The notes: generated from the letters alone by a model not told the origin. A stretch of 64,000 nucleotides of DNA from Lumbricus terrestris (GCA_949752735.1 OX457041.1:22077617-22141616), one strand, 5' to 3'. Shown: positions 34,301-48,100, counted from the first letter of the stretch. Numbers and translations: made by a program.

Positions 34301-35936
34301 CAGAGCACTTCAGATTATTCAGAATATGAAAAACACACCACTGTGTTCACTGTAGGAACTGGTAACGTCTCAGTGGCAACTAGGATTATTCTTTTGGACC
34401 CTCAATTCTGACGATCCATATCCATATGTCTAGACCTAAAAGGCATCTCTAATCAGCTTAAACAATTTCCCTGCTTTGGGTCAAAAAGAGGTAAGTTCAA
34501 AATGCAACAGTCGCTCAGACACAATAAAAAAATTGCTCAGACGAGGTGTGTGAAGCAACTGGGAGTTTAGTCCTCATGTGCAGGAACATGACTTCATTGC
34601 AACCAAACAACATGGTTCACAGGTCACAATAACAACTTAACAACCATTGTTTTTCACACAGTTCTGCAACAGAATTCAAATCCTGTGCATATAGCTGAAA
34701 GGCAATCAGAAACCATTCTACTGTTCTGGCAATTCCGATAAGCAACAAGCAAAAGCGAGTCCAGACAAAACTTATTAACACACGCAACAAACAAACATAA
34801 ACCGGATCCCCCCTATGATGCACTTTACCAGAACACAAATTCTCAAATAAGAATTCTGACCGAGTTCATGGATCTCAAATCAAATTCACCGTTAGAATGA
34901 AGCATTGTTATAAACAATGCTTGCAAATGGCTCACAAAGACAACATCATAAAAGGAGGCTCCGGTGTTACCTATAGACCTCTAGCTGTTGAGAGGTTACA
35001 TAAAGGTGTTATATAAATACCCACAAGACTTAGACACGTGGATACAAACAACACTGTTCAATTCAGCCAGCAAGACTGTTTCCGTGGCGGACATAATAAC
35101 GACGTCTTGAGTAGAAGAGATTGTTCTCACAGAAACCGATTGGAAGGACAGATGTGGACGAGATGCATCAATGTACGAAACGGTTGACTTAAAGTTATGA
35201 ACGTTTGTCCCGTGCACCACAGCACCTGTCGCGCTGCCACACGAGTAGAACGGAACATGACAACCGACGCTCAACATGACATCATTGACACATCTGCACA
35301 ACCGAAAACAATCGTTGGACGACTATCAGATGACGATAGTCCAAATCCAAACGTAGTTGCTGAAAAAGAAACAAAATCCTAGAAAAACTTTGCCATCAAA
35401 TGAACTGATCTCAGTTAACCATCCATGACGTAGACAATCTCAGAGAATTTTTTTTAAATTTAATTTTCTCTCACAGGGAAAGCCTTTCAAGACTAGGCAC
35501 GTTCACTGCAAGTCCTGTCCTGCTATCATTACAGAATTGAATTACAGAAAGCTGCAATCAATAGTAAGGCAAATATTGGTCTAAGAATTTTTAACACACT
35601 ACAAATCGATCAGTAGCCATTTAAACATTAACTTTAATGACCTGAAACATTAAGCAGACCTGTAAAAATGCACTGAAGCACTGAGAGTTGACAGTTATTG
35701 ATGCAATTGCAATGGATTGATAACAGCAAGCATTACATGTAGGGTAATATTACCAAAAATCTTGGAACAAGTTTGATCCAAGTTATTTAACAAATGAAAA
35801 CTTTCACATGAAAACACAATAAGATGGCATAAAATTCCATGGTGAAACCATGATGGTTTCCGAAAATTCTTTACAACTCAATCAACAAGCACAGATCTGT
35901 TGAGAGTAGCATGATAAATGGCACAGTGTTGTATTT

Positions 35937-35975
35937 ATGAATTTATAAAGTGCCTCTCACAGTGCACACCAATCA
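35937..35975 (-). mobile_element. LINE 3'-end fragment
   Basis: On the minus strand GTGAGAGGCACTTTATAAATTC, close to the GTGAGAGGCGCTTTAAAAATG end of the LINE at 51.5 kb. It lies in the predicted SAMD4 3' UTR. Confidence 0.4.
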
Positions 35976-36032
35976 GAGGCGTTGAGAGTTGACAGTTATT
36001 GATGCAATTGTGACAGACCTGAGCACTGCTTT

Positions 36033-36130
36033 CTAATTGCCCAGTGCATGTTCCATCATGCTGATGCAGAGCGAGTCGAGACTAGCATGGATGTCGTCAT
36101 TCGTAGAGTTGTTCTCTGGAGTTTCAACAA
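36033..36130 (-). CDS. SAMD4A: SAMD4 exon 11 (C-terminus and stop)
   Basis: Acceptor GTTCTTTCAG. Codes [15 protein letters not shown] then TAG at 36033-36035. Vertebrate SAMD4A has LESLCLSMTEHALGD near its end, so the C-terminus is complete. Confidence 0.9.
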
Positions 36131-39100
36131 CTGAAAGAACAATAAATGTAAATAACTTATATTCTATTCCTTACATTCTATTCTATTGCTTGATACGACA
36201 CAATGACAATACGCAGGATAGCCTCTACTACCACACAGCAAAAGACTTGGAGCATGGCTCCATGGTCCATAAGCAGACAGAGCCAATGACTTTTGACAAA
36301 ACGTCTAGTACTTCTAACAAAAGAAGGGTGGTGGTATTTGCAGTTTAACGTCACTGTGTGGTAACAAAGACCATTAGCGATGCCCTCCTCCTTTATCCAG
36401 GCTTAGGACTGGCCCTGGCAGAGTGCAACCAGTGGCGGAGTTCTAACAAAAGAAGGACCTAACATCTCTATACAGTTGGAAGGCGTTCCTCCATTCTTGA
36501 CCACACTACGCCTGTATCCGATCTCTGCTACAAGTCATCAAGTTGTTGAATCCTCCAACATTTGGTCTTCCTCTCTCAGATTCCACTTCATTTAGTTGCC
36601 ACTCCACAGACACTACACCACTTCCCCTTTCTTACACAATCCGGATTGATAATGATACTGGTTGCCACAGATCCCAGTTGTCAATGATGAAAACCAGTGG
36701 CTAAGGATGCTGGATGACAGTTTTGAAGGCAGGCAGATCAAACACAGGAGTCTGTCAACAACTTGAAGGTGAGTGTCTACAATTATAATGTGGTCCACTT
36801 AACTAACTGGAAATCATTATTAGCCTAGCCGCTCTGTACAGGTTTCATCTGAGCTCAGACATTGTTAAATCTTTCAGCTGAAGTACAAACACAACAAGGA
36901 TCACAAATAGAAATTTAGATGAAATGTCAGAACAAGCGGACAACGCAAAGCCAATCAAGTTTTGCTGAACATCAACAAGTAATAAATCACGTATTAATTA
37001 GTTTTCTGTAGCTCGACTTAACCTGCAACTACCGTACTGAACTGTACGTCTGTCCATGCCTACACAGCAGTTTCAACATCAAAATTCCTATTATCACAAA
37101 AACAGCAAGTGTTGCTCGACTCTAAATAAAACCCTCAAATGAAAATCAAGTATATTTTTAAACCACGGTTCTTTACAACTATGTACTTGCCTCTAAAGTA
37201 CAAAAATTTGCAGGTATCACTTCTAGAGCTAAGCAATATAAAACCATGAACTTAAAGTGCTTTATAGTTACCTGTAGCTAAAAGTGGGAGGATTGAATGT
37301 GGCTCCCAATTAAACTTTCTGTGTACAAACTTTCAGACCATAATACAGCTCTCATAGAATGTGTTCTGCTGCCGATTTTGCTACAGTGATGTTTTGCACT
37401 GTAGGTCTATAAATTAAAAATGACCTTTCGACCTCATGACCATACGTCTGTCAAACTTCTGTAGAAGTGTTTTAAAGAGTGATTACATTACATTCAACTG
37501 TTTTTACAACACGCAAAATGGAATCAACTGGAAGACCGGAGAAAGACGACCTCTCTAACCTGGTGCAGAAACCATAGGCATTGTCAGTGGAGCAGATTTG
37601 ATGGGAGCTGACTGAGTCCTGCTGAGAGGCTGCTTGACCTGTTGGAATGAAAGACAATACAAATCTCTGTCAATTTTAAACCTTTTTTTATTTGTGGGAG
37701 TGTTTCAGTTTTTACGAAACAAGTAAATCTGAGCTTTTGCTTTAGTCTGTTTTAACTGGCCTACTAAAGCTAAGGTCAAAGACAGCATTCATCAAACACA
37801 GCATTACATTCTTCACGATGAAAAGAAAGAACTTGTGAAGAAAGACGAAGATCATCACGCATAGATAATTAATGACGATGAATAGTTAATTAGATGTATA
37901 ACAAAACATGATCAGATCAACAGATCTAACATTTGATGCACCATGGTCCATTATACATAACACAATGGCTACTCTTTCGTAGCATCCTGGCCAGAGCTGC
38001 TATGCAACAAATGCCGGTTCACACTTAACACCCTCAAGAAGTTCTTTGCACACACTTGTTGTATCCTGTCTCAGATAATTGACCGTGCATGAACACATAA
38101 TAAGTGCAGTGCATACATAAATAAACACAAATCACAATGACCAGAGCTCGTTTAATTCAATTCAATTTTTTTATTGCAACCAGAGTAAACAAAATGACAG
38201 CAAATATAGAAAATAAGAATGCACAAGAGAGGTCCTAAAGGGATGGAGATCCTGTTGTGAAGGGTCACGCAAGTAAAAAATTCCCAAGGACAGTCAACCA
38301 AGATGCATGTTGGAGTGTTGTTTATTATATTTTGCTATATCTAATTACGGAGACAGATGATGCTGGGATGAATGATGACTGATGGAAACAACGAACTGAT
38401 GAGAAAAGCACAGCGAATGGCGCCATTGGAAGTTGAAACCTGCTGCGGGGCAGAGAACTTAGAGAAACTAATTAATTATGTATCTTCATTAATTGTCTAT
38501 CACGCATAGATGATATGATATTCATGATTGTCTTGGTCTTTCTTCACTTTTCTTTTCATCTTGAACGAAATGCTGTGTTAGACCTCAACTTTAGTAATCA
38601 AGTGAAAACAAATTGAAGCAAAAGTTTCGAAATTAATTGCTTCTTAATTGCTCCGATTTAATTGCTCCGATTTAATTGCTTCACACGACTGGTACAAGGA
38701 ACTCACAATAATGACGACTTGCTCGCATGTAAACAAAGATATGGTACTGAACATTGAATATTATTGTGACCCTTGAATCTTGACTTACTGGGCTGACTTC
38801 AATTGGCCTTGAAGAAAATCCAGAAACAAAAGATGGATTAGGACAACACTGTGGTGCACTGGCTTGTGGAGAGAGCACTGGATGACCTCCTAATTGCTGT
38901 GGTCCACTCAGCAGAGACCGAGAGGAACCTCCTCCAGCGCCTCCAAACGTCCAGCTCGGTCCGGTTGGTCTTCGAAGAGGTCTGTGCGATCCACGAAGCG
39001 GAACGTTCGACTGGACTCCAGAACTGAAACTGCAGAATCACACAGATAATCACACGGATAATCACACGGATAATCACACGGATAGTCACACGGATAATCA

Positions 39101-42100
39101 CACGTATAATCACACGGATAATCACACGGATAATCACACGGATAATCACACGTATAATCACACGTATAATCACACGGATAATCACACGGATAATCACACG
39201 TATAATCACACGGATAATCACACGGATAATCACACAGATAATCACACTGATAATCACACTGATAATCACACGGATAATCACACGGATAATCACACGGATA
39301 ATCACACGGATAATCACACGGATAATCACACGGATAATCACACAGATAATCACACAGATAATCACACGGATAATCACACAGATAATCACACGGATAATCA
39401 CACAGATATCGCTCCAAAACACCATACAGAAACTGGCCAAAAAAGAACAAAATAATTGCAATCTATTGACTTACACCAGCATTTCCCACACTTATTGGGC
39501 CACAGAACCCTTCGTGCCTATTGGCTTGACACTTGAAAGTTGGATTCTCATTGTGGGATGTATAGTTTAAATCAACAACAGCGGCCTAAAACCTAAGCTT
39601 ATGAGACAGTTACTGAACTTTGGCAAAATTTACACCAACAGATAAATTTACTATTTGTTACAACTGCGCAGTACGATAATCTGACTTGGCGGTACTTTTT
39701 AAGCAGCTGCTGTTGCGTTTAGGCCTATTCGTGCTCAGATTATCTTCGTCGGGATAACGATAACAAAGATGGCTGCATCCCTGTTCAGATTTACAGCTCC
39801 GACAATTGGATCTTTGGGCAAGTTTTACAGAAGCTGCTCCAATCAAGGACATCAACAACCTATGCCCTGCCCATGGTCCTATGAGGAAAACACTTACAAT
39901 CCTGTTGTACTCATATTGATTATTATTTGCCCCACGATGTTTAAACACTGAAATGCAGCTCTTCTGCAACCGGTTTAATAAAGAATATACTTACATATAT
40001 AACCACTCCTGAACAGTCCTGAGCAATGATTTGATAATTTAACATCAACAAACTGAAATTGTGAAGCACTGCCTCTAAACCGCCTGGCCTCGTATCACTC
40101 AACCGCCAAACTGATCTAATACGGATATATGCTTATATCGTTACCTTGGACGATGATGGTCAACATTTTGCTTCTGCAAAAGAAACTGCCAGACTCGATG
40201 AATCTGTTGCCTCCATGACGCCATCTTTTTCTTCTGTTCATCGGTGAACGCCTAAAATCAATTTTTAACAAACACAACGTAAGGCAAATAACAGCGCAAG
40301 CCAGACAATCTGTTCAATGACCAACTTTGGAAGAAATACAAAAAGCATGATATCAGGTAGTCTCTATAACGTTACAACAAAATAAAACCATCCCATAATT
40401 TATCCCCCGCATTGAGTTACGTATTAAATTTCCTGTACAACAGGAGTCACATTATTTAATCGAACTATGTAATCCAAAACCTTCACTAAAGCCCACACAG
40501 CCCATCTGTAATCTGTCCCAAGCAAATTATCGTGAGAATTATTCAATTACAGTGCAATTAACCAGTCAGTGATGATCACATAAAAAGTAGCGGAGGAGAA
40601 ATGCATTGAAAAGAAATGGAAGAAATGAGATTCCTACGTGATGATTTATGCAAATTTATGGAAGAAATGAGATTCGTACGTGATGATTTATGCAAATTTA
40701 TGGAAGAAAGGAGATTCGTACGTGATGATTTATGCAAATTTATGGAAGGCGATTCCTACGTGATGATTTATGCAAATTTATGGAAGAAATGAGATTCGTA
40801 CGTGATGATTTATGCAAATTTTTGGAAGAAATGAGATTCGTACGTGATGATTTATGCAAATTTATGGAAGAAAGGCGATTCGTACGTGATGATTTATGCA
40901 AATTTATGGAAGAAAGGCGATTCGTACGTGATGATTTATGCAAATTTATGGAAGGAGATTGCTACGTGATGATTTATGCAAATTTATGGAAGAAAGGAGA
41001 TTTATACATGATGATTTATGCAAATTTATGGAAGAAAGGCGATTCGTACGTGATGATTTATGCAAATTTATGGAAGAAAGGCGATTCGTACGTGATGATT
41101 TATGCAAATTTATGGAAGAAAGGCGATTCGTACGTGATGATTTATGCAAATTTATGGAAGAAAGGAGATTGCTACGTGATGATTTATGCAAATTTATGGA
41201 AGAAAGGAGATTTATACATGATGATCTATGCAAATTTTTGGAAGAAATGAGATTCGTACGTGATGATTTATGCAAATTTATGGAAGAAAAGAGATTCGTA
41301 CGTGATGATTTATGCAAATTTTTGGAAGAAATGAGATTCGTACGTGATGATTTATGCAAATTTATGGAAGAAAAGAGATTCGTACGTGATGATTTATGCA
41401 AATTTTTGGAAGAAATGAGATTCGTACGTGATGATTTATGCAAATTTATGGAAGGCGATTCGTACGTGATGATTTGTGCAAATTTATGGAAGAAAGGAGA
41501 TTCTTACGTGATGATTTATGCAAATTTATGGAAGAAAGGAGATTCGTACGTGATGATTTGTGCAAATTTATGGAAGAAATGAGATTCCTACGTGATGATT
41601 TATGCAAATTTATGGAAGGAGATTGCTACGTGATGATTTATGCAAATTTATGGAAGAAAGGAGATTTATACATGATGATTTATGCAAATTTATGGAAGAA
41701 AGGCGATTCGTACGTGATGATTTATGCAAATTTATGGAAGAAAAGAGATTCGTACGTGATGATTTATGCATCTATCCAGAAGCTGTTGGTAGTTGATGAG
41801 GCAATCGCAATCTGGCCGGATTTTTACGAGAAGCTGCGTGCAAACTGGAACGAAGAATGCACGATTTTTTATTTCAATCAGAAAGAAAAAGTTCTTATGA
41901 ATGGATGAGATCACTGTAATTTCAAAGGTCGCTGGACTTTGCCAATTTACGGCATTTATGTAAAGTCTTTAGGGATAGACGGTCAGACAATTTAATGTCA
42001 GTGGACATTTAAAAAACAAAATTTGTTATGTACCATCAAGATTCAGCGTCTGCTCATGTAATATCGCAGTGTGAGAATTGTGCGAAAGTAACTGGTGGTT

Positions 42101-45100
42101 GGACTATGATCCACATGGAATTGGGGTGTGAAAATCAGACTTTACTATGGGGGTTCTAAGAAAGACTGGGGGGTTGAAACCCTCAACCCCGGCAATTCTA
42201 ACCCTGTAATATCATGTTGGAAAATTCAGCTTCTATTTTATAAGGCAGCTCATGACATCTACTCAGATGTACTACCATGCTGGCCGCATAAAATCAGAAT
42301 GGCTTTAGTTTTTAAGGAAGAGGTGAGGCATTCACAAGCTAATGGCAGAGGTCATGATGAAGGTCACGCCAATCAGACTGTAGTATCACACCTGAAAAGG
42401 CAGGTGGTTTGTTAACAATTAAAAACATTGCAAAAACAGAAATTAAGCCACCAAGGTCTTAATCTGCAGTGTCTGATGCCTTCCCTGATGTGTCCTATTA
42501 ACCCTTTACCCGTTTGCCCCGAGAATATCCGCTGAAAACATGGGCTTAACGGGAAAAGGGTTAACAGAAATTGAGACTTACTCTTTCCGAGAACGCGTGT
42601 CATCTGACCAGGTATGTCACCCTCAGTGACTGAATCCGCTTCACTGGTGCTGGTGGAGGTGCTGGTGGTGGTGGCACTCATCTGGTCGGATGATGATGGT
42701 CCAACCAAGTTTGACGAACCATCGGCCGAGAAGCTCTCCTGACAGTGACTGGAGCCGTAGGAATTTCGGCCGCCATCGTCCTTACCAGGTCCAGCAGCTG
42801 AACAGGAGGAGGAGGTGGAAGAGGGCATGGAGGAAGAGTAGGAGGAAGGGGTAGCGCTGGTGCCATCTGGATTGTGGTGTTTAATGGGGGCGTTCAGCAG
42901 CTGACGAAGATCTGTTATTGCCTGCTTGAGGTTTCCGTTGCCCATTACATCCTGAAAGAGAAAACGCTTCCTGTGTAAATGACCCGGTTTGGGTTGTGCA
43001 TCTTAAACTTCGATTCTTATCAGGGCTCTCCGCTTTCTGATCCTAATCAGATAACATTTGGATCTTAAATATTTCAGACAACACAGAAATGCATAAAAAA
43101 CCAGGACACAATGAAGCAGCATCACATTGGTGACCCTTTGAAAACCAAATGCTGAAGAATGGCATGTACCTTAGGGGGAAATTATACAGAAAAAGCCGAA
43201 AAACTGGTCTCACCATCTGCCATAATTTATTGATGAGATTTTAAATCAGCTTCTACTTAGCGACACTCACTCACATGGCAACACATAAATTACCATTTAA
43301 TGCAAATATACAACATTCGTTGTGGTTGTGATCACCTCTAACAAAACATATATCTATGGACTGTGTCATCAATGAATAACAGTGAAGGTGACTAATAATT
43401 CATCATATATTTTTAACTCATATAATTGTTGTTCAAATTGGTGAAACAGAAAGTAGCAAATGCACAATTTGACGGAAAGCATGAGAGACGTAAGGAAACC
43501 AATGATGACAAAGAGTGAAAACAACGAAGCAAACATGCATTTAAGGTCATAAGTTCGTGCCATACATATGTTTGTGGACAAAGCAAAACAAAGATTTTCT
43601 TGGGAGACAAAAATTGCTCAGGAGATGAAGGAGTGGGTGTGTGAAATTGCTCAGGAGATGAAAGAGTGGGCGTGTGAAATTGCTCAGGAGATGCAGGAGT
43701 GGGTGTGTGGAATTGCTCAGGAGCATAGGGGTTCAGAGTTAATAGTGCTGCACAACAACAGGAACTGTAGATGCAAAGGATACATGCCTTTTATACGGTA
43801 TGGCAAAATATTAATTCTGAATACAAACGGGCCTTAACTGAACATTGTTTGCAGGGGCACTTTCTGCTAGGGGCAATGTCTGCTAGGAGCATGTCTGTTA
43901 CAGGCACTAGTGGTACGGAAAGCATTAATTATTTCAACTGTTGTAAAGATTTGAACAATCCATGACCTTTACAATTGAAAGTTAAAAATGCTAAACAAGT
44001 GAATTCCATTTAAAGAGAGAGAAAGACACTGCAGACTAACTTTCTCGATGGTCCTCAAAGCATCTGGCCGTTCTTTTAACTTGCGAATGCTGATAACAAT
44101 CTTGTTTCTTGCACCCTTTGTTACACCCTGCACAACAGTAATCAATCCATTTCATTGTTATTTATGAATGGACAAAAAACTCATGAGACAGGCCAGAGCA
44201 ACTGCAGATGCGCTCGGCATTAACGGATGTATTGCAAACTGTTCACTGCTCAGATATGTGTGTGTAGAGGTAATTTAAAATACGTGAACAACCTTGGAGC
44301 CACGGTTCTTTCTTCACCGATGTATTGATGGTGTGCAATCAATCACTCAGTAAAGCCACAGAAGTGTAGTCCATTCAGCCAACCCATTTAAAGGAGCACC
44401 CACACATGTATTAAACGTCTGCAAGAAAACTATGTTGAATTCCACAGAAAGTTTCACTAAAAAAAACAACTAGTACCTGGTACAGGATGCAATGGCCAAA
44501 TGGTCACATATACAGTACCCAACATCACAAATGACAGTCAGAGAATAAATTAATAGCTGGAAAAGTAAGGAATTTACCAAAACCAGGACATAAAAAACCA
44601 ATCTCTGCAAAACAGCTTACTTCCTACTTTTCGCATTGCTATCGAAAAAGAACCTTGCATTGTACACTCTGTCAAGTTTAGGAACACTTCAGTCAAAGTG
44701 AACATGAAAATTCTTTATTTTAACCAATTGACAGAACAACCACTCTAATTATGTAAGACTCACCCTGTAAAGAACAACAGTAGTCTGCTACTGAATGAGG
44801 TAAATAATTTGTCAACTTACAAAATAAGTAACGTCGCTACAGTGTCTCTGTTCAACTTAAGTCACAATCCAAAAATCTTAATCACTCCCAAATACGTCCA
44901 CGATTTAGGCCACAATTTAATGCACAAATTATAAATTCATTTATTTATTTATTACAGCAAGTTGACATAGCACCCCTTCTAGGTTATCTACTCGGGAGCA
45001 CTCCCAGTGCAACCTTGGTCGAATAGGGCAGTGGGAAAAGATGCAGACAGACCAACATGCATTTGACGAAGACCAGAAATCCTAAAAGTTGAGTGTGGAG

Positions 45101-48100
45101 AATGGAGATGTTACCTGTCCTTCTAGCCATTCCTCTGTCAGGTTCATCATTTCATCGTAAGTTATCTGCTGGAAAAGGTGGGAATACTTGTGCAGACGAA
45201 GACTTTTCAACCAGACAGACACATCTGAAATCACAGGGCACACACTTACCGTGTATCAACCACGTCGACATTGATACGCATATCAGCACATTGCTGAACA
45301 TAAAATGTCCTCAAACCATATACATACAATAGCCATTAGCCACATACATACTTACACATGTACAGTACACCAATGTATGTACGTACCCATATACTTACAC
45401 GGATACGTACCAGGATGCACAAACATGCAAAAATGTATACAGGCATAAATAAACACCATGCTTACAGAGACTGCATGAGACAGATTCCATAAAAGCCAAG
45501 ATACACCAAGCTCAGGAGAATGTAATTATTACAGAGACTGCAAGAATTCAGATAATATTGAAGTCTCTGTGAACTTACCCCCACCCCATCCCTCAAGAGG
45601 TCAAAGCATTAAAGCACTAGAAGAAACCATTTTTCCCCCATAATAATCTAACATTGTTACTTCACAATTATTATGTTGAAATATCCGCTTGACTACAGGT
45701 TAAACCCCGCCTCCGACTCAGTTTTCGAAGAGTCTTATTGGTTTACGGGACATCTCGTGACCCTGACCTTCATGCTGCGCATGCGCCGCTATGCACATCT
45801 ATATCAAGGCCATTAGATATTTTTATATTTGGTGCTCAACTTCTTATGTTCATATTGCATTAGCGTTGGAAACAATTCCTATAAACTTTATTTTACATCA
45901 TGGAAAGTAAAATTGCGAAGTTGATTAACTGCTCAAATGGTGGCGATAAGGACAAGCTGCAGGCATTCTTAGATAAATATGATCGCGGTGTAACGTGGGC
46001 AAACATATTGTCAATAATGGTAAACAGGGTTAAACTGGCAATCCTGACAATCCACACATCCATCATCCATCCATCCCTGCCCCCATCAAAATTATAGTTC
46101 TACAGGAAGATTAATTAGTACTGGTTTTGATAGCCTAATATTATTGTCCCACATCACAGCGCAATATACGAGATATAAGTAGGAACAATAATTTGTCTTA
46201 AGTATATAGGCTAGGCCTAGATAATTAAAGTTCTTTATTAGAACTGAAGAGGTTTGCATAATTTATCAGAGAAATTCAAGATTGAAATCGGGCATAATTT
46301 ATTCGTTTTATTAGGCCTATCCAATGTATCCATGGTTTGATTGCCATAAGCTGTTGTGTAAACATTTCCTTTAGGTAGCCAATACACTATAGAGAGGGTG
46401 ATGCTCGCTGGCGATGTGAGAGGTGCATGAACTGAAACTCCAGCAGTCAGTGGCGTAGACAAGGGGGTTTCGGGGGTTAAACCCCCACATTGGCTTAGGG
46501 AAAAAGTTTTTTTAAAGGTTATTTATCGACTTAAATAAGAAAAAACAAAACAATTGTTTATAGTAACAATTGTTTTTCTTACTTTATTCCATTTGTTACT
46601 TTATTCCCTTTTTATTTACTGAAATACTGTTGGGTTGGTGTCAGGAAGGGCACCCGGTCAGGCCATAAAACCCCCATAAATTCCTGACTACACTACTGCC
46701 AGCTGTTGAACGCATTAATTAGCACAATATACAATCGACCAGTGCTAATTTGCCGTACTGTGTTTAAATCAGAAGACCACTCAGATTTGGCAGGTAAAAT
46801 TGGCATTGAACTTCAATTGTCAGTTTTTAGTGCATAAGGTAGTTTAGTTAAATTTAGTTATAAACTATAGATACAACTTATCATCATCTGGTTGCTCATG
46901 TCAAGGGTCCCAAGGATCATGCAATGTGAGCAAACCCAATTCTACACAAGTGTATGTAAATGTTTGTTATCTAAAGACCAGAATACAAACATCATTATTA
47001 TTTTATTTAATGCAGCAATTTGATATAGTGCCCCTTCAAGGTTGCCTACTCGGAAGCGCTACGAGTTCAACCATGGTCGAGAAGACAACAGTCTTAAGAA
47101 CACTGTAAAATCTAGTATTACTAAGTGCTATCAGCCTTGGTGCAATAGTCATTTCATTAGACTGCTATGTCTAAATTTAATTTTATTATGCATTATGAAA
47201 TTTATCATAGTAAAAAAATTAAATTTATTTAAGCAAACAAATCTGTAATCCAGCAGTAACTTATATACCTCTTTGTTCTCAAGGTCTAACGTTTATATTG
47301 CTGTTTTGTGTAAACATCACAGCAAAAACAACTGAACATAGCCAGAGTTACTAAACAGTGAGGCAATGTTGAATTTAAGAATAAACCGGCAGAACCAGAG
47401 CAAAATTGGAGAAAAAACTTCATGGTTCCCTTGAAATCACAAAACAGTTTAAAGTGGCTTTTACCATTAGAGGTACAAAGTGAGGAACAACTATGACAGA
47501 GATGTTGTGTGTTCTGAGAAGTCAACCAATTTTGCAAAGCAGCATGTTCTTTTAAAGTTTCCACAGGATGAGGTCGACCTTGTGACACACTTGTGAGATC
47601 CGTACATAGTGATTAACTACTTGAATAGTTCCAGAACGGAGTCATTAAATATGTGGGCAACATTGGGTAGTTTTCTTTTGAAGAACTGCAATATTGCTAT
47701 GTTCTAGTCCAGAGGTCTCAAACTCAAATCAGCATGTGGGCCGCATTTGAAAATTTTGAATGACTTGCGGGCTGCACCATAAAAATACAGGCTAATCGTG
47801 CACGTGAAACTGGAATTAGGTATGTGTCATTACAGCGTAATGATGATATAGCCCTGTAAAATTTACATATTATATTTTAAGTGTAACTATAATGGCACTA
47901 CAAACAAAATTGGAAAACCATTCTATCCCAATTATCGAAAAATGCGTGGGCGCTATAATTGAAGAAATTATGCTGTAATCAAAATTTAAAATGAATCCAA
48001 TTTTTTAGAGCATCCTAAGCAATGTTCAGAGTAATTCAACTCGAATTTAGTTAGGCTTAGAGACTCTGAGTATTCTTAAGTGTTCTAAATGTACTAGGTC

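Larger units (their letters stand above)
27980..36032. other. convergent intergenic region between ARHGAP11A and SAMD4
   Basis: Probably includes both genes' 3' UTRs. Supported contents are a LINE thumb remnant (30120-30320), a TA microsatellite (31283-31310), a diverged direct duplication (32143-32365 and 35685-35885) and a LINE 3' end (35937-35975). AATAAA signals on the plus strand occur near 31327 and 31660, far from the ARHGAP11A stop. A possible minus-strand exon lies at about 33571-33681. Confidence 0.5.

Noticed and set aside
39036..39408. CRISPR-like regular repeat
   Set aside because: Contiguous 12-bp tandem units without spacers, in a eukaryotic intron.
38838..39461. Minus-strand frames of 207 and 180 codons (RVII and CDYP repeats)
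   Set aside because: Product of the 12-bp minisatellite. In the frame used by exon 9 the array has a stop just upstream, so the array is intronic.
40732..41908. Long open frames on both strands over the 42-bp array (up to 214 codons)
   Set aside because: They arise because the repeat period is a multiple of three. The array is intronic to SAMD4 and the units only copy an exon-intron junction.
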